Origin: Variovorax sp. PBL-H6
GTDB lineage: Bacteria; Pseudomonadota; Gammaproteobacteria; Burkholderiales; Burkholderiaceae_C
Length of the DNA stretch: 64,000 nucleotides
Direction: 5' to 3'
Assembly (NCBI RefSeq): GCF_901827155.1
Contig: NZ_LR594659.1
Coordinates: forward strand, 1,364,001 to 1,428,000
A model generated the notes under the pieces. That model made no database searches. It was not told where the DNA came from and saw only the letters and a program-made list of their open reading frames with translations. This document shows positions 56,560 through 64,000 of this stretch, piece after piece. The position numbers were made by a program, and so were the translations under genes. The stretch's first letter is position 1. The number at the start of each line of letters is the position of its first letter.

Positions 56560-58818
56560 TCAGCCTTGCAGATGCAGCGCCATCGCGGGGTCGCTGACAC
56601 CCGGCCTGCCGCTCTCGATACGGCCGGCGAAGCGGCGCTCGAAGTTGTCCGCCGTGACCGTGAAGTCGTACCAGTCGCCGCTCTTCCCGAGGTTCCAGTG
56701 CTGGTCGTCGATCTCGCCGGGCTTGATCTTCTTCATCAACCACGGGCCATCGTCACGGTAGGCATTGGACGTGATCGTGACGCTGCCGGCTTCCTTGCCG
56801 CTGTTGCGTACCCTCAGGTGGAGCTGGCCGCTGCGGGCCTGATGGCCGACCTGGATCTCGGGCTTGAAGTGAGCGGTGTCATGGAACAGCGCGTCGCCCT
56901 TGAAGGTTCGCACGAAGCCGTTGGGGCCGTAGACCCAGAGCTCGTACTTGCCGCTGTCGGAGGCGCCGGTGTTCCAGGTGTCGCTCAGCGTCTTGCCGGG
57001 CTCCACGGTGTAGCGGCGCGGAATGCGGTCCAGGTGCAGCTTGTCGTAGACGTGGAACACGGCGCCCTGCTTGCCGGTGTTGGCGAATAGTAGCGAGAGC
57101 ATGCCTCGCGACTCCACCCGCGCATTGGTGTGCAGCTCGTACGGGAGTGCACGCGACGGGCGCACCCCGATCTCCTGGAACAGCGCCTGCGGCGTGGCGG
57201 GCGCGGTCGTCACCGGCGCCGTGGGCAGCAGCCTCTGCGCCGCATTGATCGCAGGGAAGTTGCTCGTGTCGGGCAACTGGGGGAAAACCGGATCGTTCGG
57301 GCTGACGAAGTCGAAGCAGGAGGTGAGGTCGCCGCAGACGGCGCGGTGCCACGGGCTGATGGCGTCCACCGTGATGCCGAAGCGCTTCTCCAGGAACATG
57401 CCTACCGAGGTGTGGTCGAACACCTGCGAGTCGACCCAGCCGCCCTTGCTCCACGGCGACACCACGTACATCGGGACGCGCGAACTCAGGCCCCACGGGC
57501 GAATCTTGCCGCTCGTGGTGTCATTGACGTTCAGGTAGTTGCCCAGCGAGGCATCGAAATATTCACCGTCCAGGGCCACTGTGGACTTGCCCATCAGGTT
57601 GCCGCTGGCGTCATACGACGGCACCGCTGGCATCGGCAGGTGGTCGAAGAAGCCGTCGTTCTCGTCGAAGGTCACGAACAGGACCGTCTTGCTCCAGACT
57701 TTCGGATTGGACGTCAGCGCGTTCAGCACGTCCGCGATGAAGTCGGCCGCGCCGGCCGTGCCTTCGCTGCTGCCGGGATGCTCGGCCAGTGCCTGCGTCG
57801 GCAGCACCCACGAGACCTGCGGCAGGGTGTCGTTGGTCACGTCCTGCTTGAGCTGGGCGAGGAAATTGACAGCGCCGTCCGCCGACGCGGGGCCGCCCGT
57901 CAGGCCGTGCTCGTAGATCGGCGAACCGGGCTGCGCAGTGCGGAAACTCTGAAAGGCAAGGCATCCGTGCATGGCGCCCGTCCAGTTGTTGTTCATGTTC
58001 TGGTAGATGTGCCAGCTGATGCCCGCCTTTTGCAGGACATCCGGCAACGTGGCCCATTTGAAGGAGGTGTTGACGTACTTGTAGTTGTGGGCACCCGTTG
58101 CGGGGTCTACCTGACCCGACCCGTCTGCCTGCTGAGCCCTGCCCGCGACCCAGTTGGACGGGCTGGGCCAGCAGCGCGAATTGACGGGCTCGGAATCAGC
58201 GTGCGTGCTGTTGATGCCCTGCTTGCGCAACTCCGGGTTGAAGTTGGAACCCGACCAGAAAACGATGCGGTTCGGGTCGGTGCCGGTGAGGACGGAACAG
58301 TGATATCCGTCGCAAATCGTGAAGGCATCTGCCAGCGCGTACTGGAACGGAATGTCGTCACGCAGGTAATAGCCCATCGTCGCCTGATTCTTGAACTGAA
58401 TCCAGCGATCCATCTTTCCCTGGTTCCATGCGGCCTGCTGATCGGGAAAATTGTGCGGCGTGCCGGATCCGATCAGCGCTTTGCCGATCCTGGAATCGCG
58501 GCGAAAGGGCTGGATCTCCGCGCCGCCGCTGGGGTTGGGTTGGAAATACACCGACTTGCCGCTCGCCAGCGGAATCGGGAAGCGGTCGCCGAAGCCGCGC
58601 ACGCCGCGCATGGCGCCGAAGTAGTGGTCGAAGCTGCGGTTCTCCTGCATCAGGATGACGATGTGCTGGACGTCCTCGATGGAGCGGGACTTGACTTGCG
58701 CCTCGACGGCCAGCGCGCGGCGGATCGAGGGCGGCAGCACGGTAAGCGCGGAAGCGGCGCCCAGGGCGCCTGCGGTCTTGCGAAGGAAGTCGCGTCGTGG
58801 GGGAATGTTCGTGGCCAT
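56560..58818 (-). CDS. Phosphocholine-specific phospholipase C, Tat-exported
   Basis: A 752-residue secreted phosphoesterase of the PlcH/PlcN family, which cleaves phosphatidylcholine to diacylglycerol and phosphocholine. The N-terminus has a Tat signal, PPRRDFLRKTAGALGAAS, with the twin arginine at about residues 8-9. The metal-binding catalytic domain shows VILMQENRSFDHYFGAM, ALADAFTICDGYHCSVLTGT and LFVTFDENDGFFDH. Two C-terminal beta domains (DUF756) end the protein (about 560-645 and 655-745). The tatABC genes at the start of this window supply the export route. It lies 158 bases from pbpC and 77 from amdA, same strand, but is unlikely to be in their pathway. Confidence 0.92.
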   Translation of the reverse strand: MATNIPPRRDFLRKTAGALGAASALTVLPPSIRRALAVEAQVKSRSIEDVQHIVILMQENRSFDHYFGAMRGVRGFGDRFPIPLASGKSVYFQPNPSGGAEIQPFRRDSRIGKALIGSGTPHNFPDQQAAWNQGKMDRWIQFKNQATMGYYLRDDIPFQYALADAFTICDGYHCSVLTGTDPNRIVFWSGSNFNPELRKQGINSTHADSEPVNSRCWPSPSNWVAGRAQQADGSGQVDPATGAHNYKYVNTSFKWATLPDVLQKAGISWHIYQNMNNNWTGAMHGCLAFQSFRTAQPGSPIYEHGLTGGPASADGAVNFLAQLKQDVTNDTLPQVSWVLPTQALAEHPGSSEGTAGAADFIADVLNALTSNPKVWSKTVLFVTFDENDGFFDHLPMPAVPSYDASGNLMGKSTVALDGEYFDASLGNYLNVNDTTSGKIRPWGLSSRVPMYVVSPWSKGGWVDSQVFDHTSVGMFLEKRFGITVDAISPWHRAVCGDLTSCFDFVSPNDPVFPQLPDTSNFPAINAAQRLLPTAPVTTAPATPQALFQEIGVRPSRALPYELHTNARVESRGMLSLLFANTGKQGAVFHVYDKLHLDRIPRRYTVEPGKTLSDTWNTGASDSGKYELWVYGPNGFVRTFKGDALFHDTAHFKPEIQVGHQARSGQLHLRVRNSGKEAGSVTITSNAYRDDGPWLMKKIKPGEIDDQHWNLGKSGDWYDFTVTADNFERRFAGRIESGRPGVSDPAMALHLQG

Positions 58819-58976
58819 GGCTTCAGAGGTGGTTTGACCTCGATGAGCTTAGGAAGCGGCGATGACAGGACTGTGAATCGTGCTCGAAGCGCCATGCCGA
58901 AACAGGGAGCGGAATTCAATTCGGGGCCGGGCTATCCGCCGATGGGAATGCACGGCATTGCTTCCTGGGCGCCGAT

Positions 58977-61190
58977 TTACTTGGCCGTCACCCGCTTCAC
59001 GCCGGCGCCGCGCACTTCGAGCCTGACCTGATCGACCACCTGCCCGCGCGCATCGAGCAGCGCCACCACGTGCCGGCCGGGCCAGGGCAGCCATTGGGCG
59101 CTCGCGCCGCGCGCGAAGGGCTTGCCGTCGATGCGCCACGCGAGGCCGCTGCCCTCCGCCTCGAAGCGCACGCGCTGGTGGCGCGGCGGGATGTCGGGAT
59201 CGAGCGCGATGATGGTGCCGTCTGTGGGGGCGGTGATGCGAGGCGCCGGGTCCGTACCTTCGGCTGGCAGCTCGAAGCGTGGCTGCTCGGTGCCGGCGAT
59301 GAACCATTCCTCGCGCGCTGCTTCCAGCTCGTCGCTGAAGCGCACGCGCATGCGGACCAGGCCCGGCGGCGCGTCGGGTGCACGGCTGCGCTCGCGGCGG
59401 TGGAGGAAGCCCATGAGCTCGGCCCAGATAGGCGCGGCGCCGCTGGTGCCGCTCACGTCCCACATCGGCGCGCCGCTCGCGTTCCCCACCCACACGCCGA
59501 TCGTGTAGCGCTCCGACCAGCCGACCGCCCAGTTGTCGCGCATGTCCTTGCTGGTGCCGGTCTTCACCGCGCTCCAGAAGCGTGTGCCCAGCACGCTGTC
59601 GAGGCCGAAGGTGGGCGCGCGAGCGTTGGCGTCGCTCAGGATGTCGCCAACGATGAAAGCGGCACGCGGATCGATCGCGTGCTGCTCGCCGCCTCGGCCG
59701 CTTGCCGGAGAAGGCGGGGGTGAGGACGGGGCCGCCAACAGGATGCGCGTCGCGCCGAACCTTCCTCCGTTCGCCAGCGTCCGGTAGCCATTCGCCAGCG
59801 CCAGCAGCGATACCTCGGCGCTCCCCAGCGCCAGGCTGTACCCGTAATAGTCCCCGTTCTGCGCCAGACTGAGCCCCGCCGCTCGCAGTTGGCGTGCAAA
59901 TGCTTCCGGCGAGACCATCACCAGGGTACGCACCGCCGGCACGTTGAGCGACGCCGCGAGCGCAGTGCGAACCGAGACGTGCCCCTTGAAATGGCGGTCG
60001 TAGTTCTGTGGGATGTAGAGGCCGGCCGCCGTGCTGATCTGCGCCGAGGAGTCGTCGAGCAGCGAGGCCGCGGTGAGCCTTCGCTCGGCGATCGCCTGTG
60101 CATAAAGCAGCGGCTTGAGCGTGGATCCAGGCTGGCGCTGCGCCACCACGCCATCGACCTCGGCCGCACGGCTCAGCGCGCCGGAGGAGCCGACCCAGGC
60201 GAGCACCTCGCCGCTGGCGTTGTCGAGCACCACCAGTGCGCCGTCCTCGACATTGCGGCCGCGCAGTTCGTTGAGGTGACGCTGCAGGGTCGTGAGCGCA
60301 AAGCGTTGCAGCGGCGCTCGCAGGGTGGTGCGAATGTCCCCTTGCTCCCTCTCCCTTCGAGAGAAGTTGGGGGTGAGGGCGCTCGTCGGACCGTCGCCTT
60401 CTTTCAGCGCTCGCCGCGCCAGATGCGGCGCGATGCCTTCACTCGCCTCGAAGGCCTTGCGTTGCAATGCCGCGCTCGCGAACAGGTCGAGCGCCTCGCA
60501 ATTCACCTTGGCGCCCGCGTCCATGGCGCGCATCACCTCGCAGGCGCGTTGCGCCACTACCGCGGCCTTCGCATTCGGGGCACGCACCAGCACTGCCGCG
60601 ACCGCCGCCTCGCGCGCATCGAGCCCATGCGGCGCCTTGCCGAAGAGGGTACGAGAGAGCGCATCGATGCCGACGATCTCGCCGCGGAACGGCACGGTGT
60701 TGAGATAGCCCTCGAGGATCTGGTCCTTGCGCCATTGCCGTTCGAGCTGCTGCGCCGCGAACGTCTGCCCGAGCTTCTGCGCCAGATCGCGCCCGCCGCT
60801 GCCGCGCCGCAGGTCGTCATCGAGCAGGCCAGCGAGCTGCATCGTGATGGTGGAGGCGCCGCGCGTGCGCGTGTTCCACAAGTTGCCCCAGGCGGCGGCC
60901 GAGACCGCGCGCCAGTCGACGCCGCTGTGCTCGTAGAAGCGCTTGTCTTCGCTCAGCAGCATCGCGGTGCGCAGGGCCGGAGAGATATCGGCCAATGCAG
61001 TCCATCGGCCGCGGCGTACGGTGGCATCGGTGCGCACGCGCTGGAGCAACTCGCCATCCCGGTCGAGCACCCGCACGTCGGAAGGGCGAAAGTCGCGCTT
61101 CACATCTTCGAAGCGCGGCAGCGCTTGCGCCGGGCCCGTCAAGGCGGCGAGCAGGCTGAGCGCCAGCAGGGCTTTTGGAGTGCGCGGCAT
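58977..61190 (-). CDS. pbpC: Penicillin-binding protein 1C (with two in-frame repeat insertions)
   Basis: A 737-residue bifunctional peptidoglycan synthase. After a signal/anchor (about 5-22) come the glycosyltransferase domain with EDKRFYEH (81-88) and STITMQLA, the transpeptidase domain with STLK (356-359), SLN (414-416) and KTGTS (543-547), and a C-terminal PBP1C beta domain. Two segments do not fit the family: residues about 266-284 (GPTSALTPNFSRREREQG) and about 486-503 (APSSPPPSPASGRGGEQ). Both are translated copies of GC-rich interspersed repeats and keep the frame. The ATG at 61190 is used. A small lipoprotein gene diverges 141 bases away. Confidence 0.93.
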   Translation of the reverse strand: MPRTPKALLALSLLAALTGPAQALPRFEDVKRDFRPSDVRVLDRDGELLQRVRTDATVRRGRWTALADISPALRTAMLLSEDKRFYEHSGVDWRAVSAAAWGNLWNTRTRGASTITMQLAGLLDDDLRRGSGGRDLAQKLGQTFAAQQLERQWRKDQILEGYLNTVPFRGEIVGIDALSRTLFGKAPHGLDAREAAVAAVLVRAPNAKAAVVAQRACEVMRAMDAGAKVNCEALDLFASAALQRKAFEASEGIAPHLARRALKEGDGPTSALTPNFSRREREQGDIRTTLRAPLQRFALTTLQRHLNELRGRNVEDGALVVLDNASGEVLAWVGSSGALSRAAEVDGVVAQRQPGSTLKPLLYAQAIAERRLTAASLLDDSSAQISTAAGLYIPQNYDRHFKGHVSVRTALAASLNVPAVRTLVMVSPEAFARQLRAAGLSLAQNGDYYGYSLALGSAEVSLLALANGYRTLANGGRFGATRILLAAPSSPPPSPASGRGGEQHAIDPRAAFIVGDILSDANARAPTFGLDSVLGTRFWSAVKTGTSKDMRDNWAVGWSERYTIGVWVGNASGAPMWDVSGTSGAAPIWAELMGFLHRRERSRAPDAPPGLVRMRVRFSDELEAAREEWFIAGTEQPRFELPAEGTDPAPRITAPTDGTIIALDPDIPPRHQRVRFEAEGSGLAWRIDGKPFARGASAQWLPWPGRHVVALLDARGQVVDQVRLEVRGAGVKRVTAK
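59685..59730. repeat. REP-like GC-rich repeat inserted in pbpC (copy 2)
   Basis: About 46 bases encode the foreign peptide PSSPPPSPASGRGG within the transpeptidase domain. On the minus strand it begins CCTCACCCCC and contains CTTCTCCGGCAAGCGG, the same kind of imperfect palindrome as copy 1. Limits are approximate, set from the protein reading. Confidence 0.6.
60339..60380. repeat. REP-like GC-rich repeat inserted in pbpC (copy 1)
   Basis: About 42 bases encode LTPNFSRREREQG between the glycosyltransferase and transpeptidase domains. On the minus strand it reads CCCTCACCCCC, then CTTCTCTCGAAGGGAGAGGG, a palindromic unit I recognise as an abundant intergenic repeat type of GC-rich proteobacteria. 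Limits are approximate. Confidence 0.65.
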
Positions 61191-61331
61191 AGGGGCCGCC
61201 AGCTTGCCACAGGATGCGGACCGGGCACGCGGATGCGGCGGGGGACTACTTGCAAACGGGTCTGCGCACGGGTTGCCGGCGCCCGTCGCGCCGCGCATCT
61301 TGAGCACCTATCGACCGTTCAAGGAGATCCG

Positions 61332-61541
61332 ATGAAAACACTTGCCGCCCTGCTGATTGCTGCAACCGCAGCCCTGGCCGGCTGCGTGGCCGTGCCGTAC
61401 GACAGTGGTCGGTCCCCGCCCCGCGGGGGCTACGCGGACCGTGACCGCGACGGCGTGCCCAATCGCTATGACCGCGATCGGGACAATGACGGCGTTCCGA
61501 ACCGCTACGACAGCCGGCCGAACAATCCGAACCGGCGTTGA
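61332..61541 (+). CDS. Small lipoprotein with calcium-site-like repeats
   Basis: A 69-residue protein. The first 17 residues (MKTLAALLIAATAALAG) and the following cysteine form a lipoprotein signal with lipobox ALAGC. The mature part is short and made of two near-identical units, DRDGVPNRYD and DNDGVPNRYD, with the D-x-D-x-D-G spacing of thrombospondin type 3 or EF-hand-like calcium loops, followed by an Asn/Pro/Arg tail. An AAGGAG ribosome site lies just upstream of the ATG at 61332. It is divergent from pbpC. Function unknown; calcium binding at the envelope is a guess from the motif. Confidence 0.8.
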   Translation: MKTLAALLIAATAALAGCVAVPYDSGRSPPRGGYADRDRDGVPNRYDRDRDNDGVPNRYDSRPNNPNRR

Positions 61542-61623
61542 GGCGCTGCTGGGCCCTGCCATTGTTGGCGGCCGCCCGTTCCGACGATGAGCGTGCGCAC
61601 GAGGAGCCTTCTGCCGGTGAGCT

Positions 61624-62040
61624 CTAGGCGTCCAGTATCAGTTGCGTCTGCGTGACCACGGCGCACAGCTTGCCTTCCGCGGACCGGATCGTGGTCTGCC
61701 AAACCATGGTGGTCCGGCCCCGATGCAGGGCGAGGCTCTCGCCCGTGACCGTGGTGTTCACGCGCGCGCCGCCGATGAACTTGGTGCTGGAGTCGGTCGT
61801 TGTCGTCCGCTTGCCCTGCGGCATGTTGATCACGGTGCCGATTGCCCCGAGCGTGTCGGCGAAGGCCATGTAGGCGCCGCCGTGCAGGATGCCGCCGGCA
61901 GTACAGAGATCGGGACGGACGAACAGCTCGGCAATCACGCGCTCTGACTCGATCGTAAGGAGGCGAACGCCCATGAGGCCGGGAAACAGCGGCTCGAGAA
62001 TTTTCTGAACGGCTTCGAGCGCCGGTAGAAGCTGGGTCAT
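61624..62040 (-). CDS. PaaI-family hotdog thioesterase
   Basis: A 138-residue hotdog-fold thioesterase acting on acyl- or aryl-CoA. The signature GGILHGGAYMAFADTLGAIG (about 48-67) contains the HGG motif and the aspartate typical of PaaI/YdiI enzymes. Strand sequences TTTTDSSTKFIGGARVNTTV follow and the C-terminus ends TQTQLILDA. Its substrate is unknown; no phenylacetate genes are nearby. It lies 18 bases after the DUF2277 gene on the same strand and is probably co-transcribed. Confidence 0.9.
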   Translation of the reverse strand: MTQLLPALEAVQKILEPLFPGLMGVRLLTIESERVIAELFVRPDLCTAGGILHGGAYMAFADTLGAIGTVINMPQGKRTTTTDSSTKFIGGARVNTTVTGESLALHRGRTTMVWQTTIRSAEGKLCAVVTQTQLILDA

Positions 62041-62058
62041 GCGACGGCTTTCCTCGTG

Positions 62059-62355
62059 TTATTCGGGAGAGAAGGGCTTGTACGGCTTGGGTCCGAATCG
62101 GTCTGCCGACTTGGCGCGCGCGCGCTCGGCCTCGATCTCCCGGTCGCGCGGATCGGCCGTGGTCACCAGTGAATCGATCAACCTCCGTGCTGTGCTCGCG
62201 ACGTCTTCAACGGCGCGCTGGAAGGCCTCCTGATTGAGCTTTGACGGGCTGTTGAAGCCGCTGAGCTTGCGCACGAACTGCAGCGACGCAGCGCGTATTT
62301 CCTCATCCGCCGCGGGCGGTTCGAAATTGAACAAGGTCTTGATGTTCCGGCACAT
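62059..62355 (-). CDS. DUF2277 domain protein
   Basis: A 98-residue protein matching the DUF2277 pattern throughout: MCRNIKTLFNFEPPAADEEI at the start, AASLQFVRKLSGFNSPSKLN, and the central AFQRAVEDVASTARRLIDSL helix. The C-terminal third is rich in R, A and P. No function is assigned to the family. It lies 18 bases upstream of the thioesterase gene in the same direction, and 136 bases from tRNA-Pro. Confidence 0.88.
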   Translation of the reverse strand: MCRNIKTLFNFEPPAADEEIRAASLQFVRKLSGFNSPSKLNQEAFQRAVEDVASTARRLIDSLVTTADPRDREIEAERARAKSADRFGPKPYKPFSPE

Positions 62356-62491
62356 GGTCGCTCCATGGAAGAGATGGCGGTGCTCTTCAGGATCCGCCCC
62401 ATTCAGCCGGCGGGCGGAACTCGGGGGGTCGACGAATCGCCGCTGCGACTCTGCCGAACTCCGCGCCGAATGGCGGATTCAACAGTCAATG

Positions 62492-62568
62492 TGGTCGGGG
62501 TGAGAGGATTCGAACCTCCGGCCTCTACGTCCCGAACGTAGCGCTCTACCAGGCTAAGCTACACCCCG
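62492..62568 (-). tRNA. tRNA-Pro (anticodon CGG)
   Basis: Read on the minus strand: acceptor CGGGGTG/CACCCCG, D-arm TAGCTTAGCCTGGTAGAGC, anticodon stem CTACG/CGTAG around loop TTCGGGA (anticodon CGG), T-arm with GGTTCGAATCC, and encoded 3' CCA. It lies 47 bases after the ispB stop; a T7 run between them could end ispB transcription, but the tRNA may also be processed from the ispB transcript. Confidence 0.97.
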
Positions 62569-62615
62569 ATGGTTGCGAGAAAAAAATCGACCTTTCGGCC
62601 CACTGTCGTGAGGTG

Positions 62616-63608
62616 TCAGGCGCGCCGCTCAAGCAACTGAGCTGCCAATTGTAGCAAACCCGACGCGTGCGAATTCGCCGGAAAACCGGCCAGCGCATCG
62701 ATCGCGCGCTGGGCTTCGGCAGCGGCGGCGGCGCGCGTGGCGTCCAGGGCGCCTGTTTCTCGCACGATGGCGACGATCTGAGGCAACTGGGTGGTGTTGC
62801 CGGCTTCAATCGCGGTGCGGATGAGGTCGCGCTGTGCCGGCGTGCCGCGCTGCATGGCGAGGATCAGCGGCAGGGTGGTCTTGCCCTCACGCAGGTCGTC
62901 TCCGACGTTCTTGCCGGTTTCGCTGGCATCGCCGGCATAGTCGAGCACGTCGTCGATGACCTGGAAGGCGGTGCCGAGCGCTCGCCCGTAGGCCGCGCAG
63001 GCTTCTTCCCTTTCCGGTGCAACGCCGGCCAGCACCGCAGCCAGGCGAGTGCTGGCCTCGAACAGCTTGGCGGTCTTCGAGCGGATCACACGGAGATAGG
63101 CGTCTTCATCGAGCGAGGCGTCGTGCATGTTCATCAGCTGCAGCACCTCGCCCTCGGCGATCACATTGGTGGCCTCGGCCAGGATCTCCATGACCCGGAT
63201 GTCGTGGGCGTCCAGCATCATCTGGAAGGCCCGGGAATAGAGGAAATCCCCCACCAGCACACTGGCCGGATTGCCGAAGGACTCGTTGGCAGTGGGACGG
63301 CCACGCCGCAGTGTGGATTCGTCGACGACATCATCGTGCAGCAAAGTCGCGGTGTGAATGAATTCAACGACTGCGGCCAGGTTGAATCGCTGTTCGCCCT
63401 GATAGCCCAACGCGCCTGCCATCAGCAGCAGCAGGGCCGGGCGCAGCCGCTTGCCACCCGCCGAGATGATGTATTGCGATACCTGTCGCACCAGGGGGAC
63501 GCCGGTGTCGAGGCGGCGGGCGATCACGAGATCGACCCCGGCCATGTCCTCGGCAATCAGGCTGAGCACGGCGGCGGCGGGGGAGTTATCGGGGGGGGGA
63601 GCTGACAA
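62616..63608 (-). CDS. ispB: Polyprenyl (octaprenyl) diphosphate synthase
   Basis: A 330-residue trans-prenyltransferase that extends farnesyl diphosphate to the C40 side chain of ubiquinone. The two aspartate-rich motifs are HDDVVDE (about 91-97) and IDDVLDY; GGKRLRP binds diphosphate. The chain-length class (C40) is inferred from the group, where ubiquinone-8 is standard. The start is uncertain: a TTG at 63608 is proposed because a TATAAT lies about 60 bases upstream, while a TTG at 63698 would start before that promoter. GTG at 63569 is another option. A C9 tract lies nine bases after the proposed TTG. It is divergent from rplU. Confidence 0.9.
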   Translation of the reverse strand: MSAPPPDNSPAAAVLSLIAEDMAGVDLVIARRLDTGVPLVRQVSQYIISAGGKRLRPALLLLMAGALGYQGEQRFNLAAVVEFIHTATLLHDDVVDESTLRRGRPTANESFGNPASVLVGDFLYSRAFQMMLDAHDIRVMEILAEATNVIAEGEVLQLMNMHDASLDEDAYLRVIRSKTAKLFEASTRLAAVLAGVAPEREEACAAYGRALGTAFQVIDDVLDYAGDASETGKNVGDDLREGKTTLPLILAMQRGTPAQRDLIRTAIEAGNTTQLPQIVAIVRETGALDATRAAAAAEAQRAIDALAGFPANSHASGLLQLAAQLLERRA

Positions 63609-63665
63609 GGCGAAGGCGCTCGTGCGCTGCTTTGAAGAACGGACGGCCGGGGCCGGAACGCCGAG

Positions 63666-63671
63666 ATTATA
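63666..63671 (-). promoter_or_regulatory. Candidate -10 element of ispB
   Basis: A perfect TATAAT on the minus strand, about 58 bases before the proposed TTG start of ispB. No good -35 is visible at 16-18 bases. It argues against translation starting at the earlier TTG (63698). Confidence 0.45.
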
Positions 63672-63712
63672 GGGAGCCAGGTGGTCCCTGCGCCCCAACG
63701 GCTGAGCGTGTG

Positions 63713-63740
63713 TTCCGAGAACCGTCTCGCGTGCTAGAAT
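63713..63740 (+). promoter_or_regulatory. Candidate promoter of rplU
   Basis: TTCCGA (63713-63718) and TAGAAT (63735-63740) with a 16-base spacer, 50 bases before the rplU ATG. The -10 is good and the -35 is poor. Confidence 0.5.
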
Positions 63741-63744
63741 CTTG

Positions 63745-63770
63745 GGCTCTGCGGAATTCGCCGTAGAGCC
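63745..63770 (+). promoter_or_regulatory. Stem-loop in the rplU 5' leader
   Basis: GGCTCTGCGG and CCGTAGAGCC form a 10-bp stem (one G-T pair) around loop AATTCG, directly after the candidate promoter and 20 bases before the ATG. No T run follows, so it is more likely a regulatory or mRNA-stability element than a terminator. Ribosomal protein operons often carry such leaders; binding of L21 or another ligand is only a hypothesis. Confidence 0.55.
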
Positions 63771-63790
63771 ATCTTCCTCAAGAGGTTTAC

Positions 63791-64000
63791 ATGTACGCGG
63801 TCATAAAAACCGGCGGCAAGCAGTATCGCGTTGCTTCCGGCGAAAAAATTAAAGTAGAACAGATTGCTGCGGACGTAGGCCAGGAAATCGTGATCGATCA
63901 GGTGCTCGCAGTCGGCGACGGCAGCGCTCTCAAGATCGGTACGCCCCTGGTGTCCGGCGCAACGGTTACGGTCACCGTGCTGTCGCATGGCAAGCACGAC
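63791..64000 (+). CDS. rplU: 50S ribosomal protein L21 (5' part only)
   Basis: The first 70 residues of L21; the window ends before the stop. The sequence [20 protein letters not shown] is the family signature, followed by [20 protein letters not shown] and [12 protein letters not shown]21 binds 23S rRNA domain VI in the large subunit. An AAGAGG ribosome site lies seven bases before the ATG. rpmA (L27) is expected next. Divergent from ispB, the usual arrangement in proteobacteria. Confidence 0.97.
   Translation, partial: MYAVIKTGGKQYRVASGEKIKVEQIAADVGQEIVIDQVLAVGDGSALKIGTPLVSGATVTVTVLSHGKHD

Overview
This window looks like chromosome from a GC-rich betaproteobacterium of the order Burkholderiales, most likely the Comamonadaceae, close to Variovorax. 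The evidence is gene content and order, judged from the sequence alone: hinT-tatABC, petABC-sspAB, secA-argJ, yacG-zapD-coaE-pilDCB and argH beside an algZ/algR-like pair, all with strong G/C third-position bias. There is no CRISPR array, insertion sequence, integrase or phage gene. Most of the window is housekeeping DNA with accessory modules set between conserved blocks.

Layout. 0-9.8 kb: end of hinT, the Tat translocase, a membrane-anchored DegS-like protease, Nif3-family protein, pdxA, mscL, the cytochrome bc1 operon ending in a strong terminator, sspA-sspB and tRNA-Thr. 9.86-10.57 kb: the only gene-free stretch longer than 300 bases, holding decayed gene fragments. 10.6-17.2 kb: an alpha/beta hydrolase, a DUF721 (DciA-like) gene, secA, argJ, a DUF815 ATPase and a Nudix hydrolase. 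17.2-25.4 kb (minus): yacG, zapD, an SGNH/MBOAT O-acylation pair, coaE, pilD, pilC, pilB. 25.6-34.9 kb: a giant thioester alpha-2-macroglobulin, a glycosyltransferase, an OpgC-type acyltransferase and an SGNH esterase. 34.9-38.9 kb: a compact AraC-VOC-UvrA-like operon and a methyltransferase. 39-43.7 kb: a D,D-carboxypeptidase and a UDP-sugar operon (ugd, UDP-xylose synthase-like, GT2). 43.9-48.6 kb: argH, an algZ/algR-like system, an AI-2E family permease and DUF3606.

48.7-56.5 kb is the most distinctive region. Seven genes all read leftward: arylmalonate decarboxylase, LysR regulator, enolase-superfamily enzyme, Bug-type binding protein, two tandem FMN-dependent 2-hydroxy-acid dehydrogenases and an MFS carrier. 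Together they suggest uptake of a 2-substituted malonate or 2-hydroxy acid, decarboxylation or isomerisation, and oxidation to a 2-keto acid. The substrate is not known. 56.5-64 kb: a Tat-exported phospholipase C, pbpC carrying two in-frame repeat insertions, a small lipoprotein, a thioesterase, DUF2277, tRNA-Pro, ispB and the start of rplU.

Envelope functions dominate: protein export (Tat, SecA), peptidoglycan (PBP1C, D,D-carboxypeptidase), type IV pili, surface glycan synthesis and acylation, and periplasmic defence. The argH-algZR arrangement suggests, but does not show, that part of this is under AlgR-type control.
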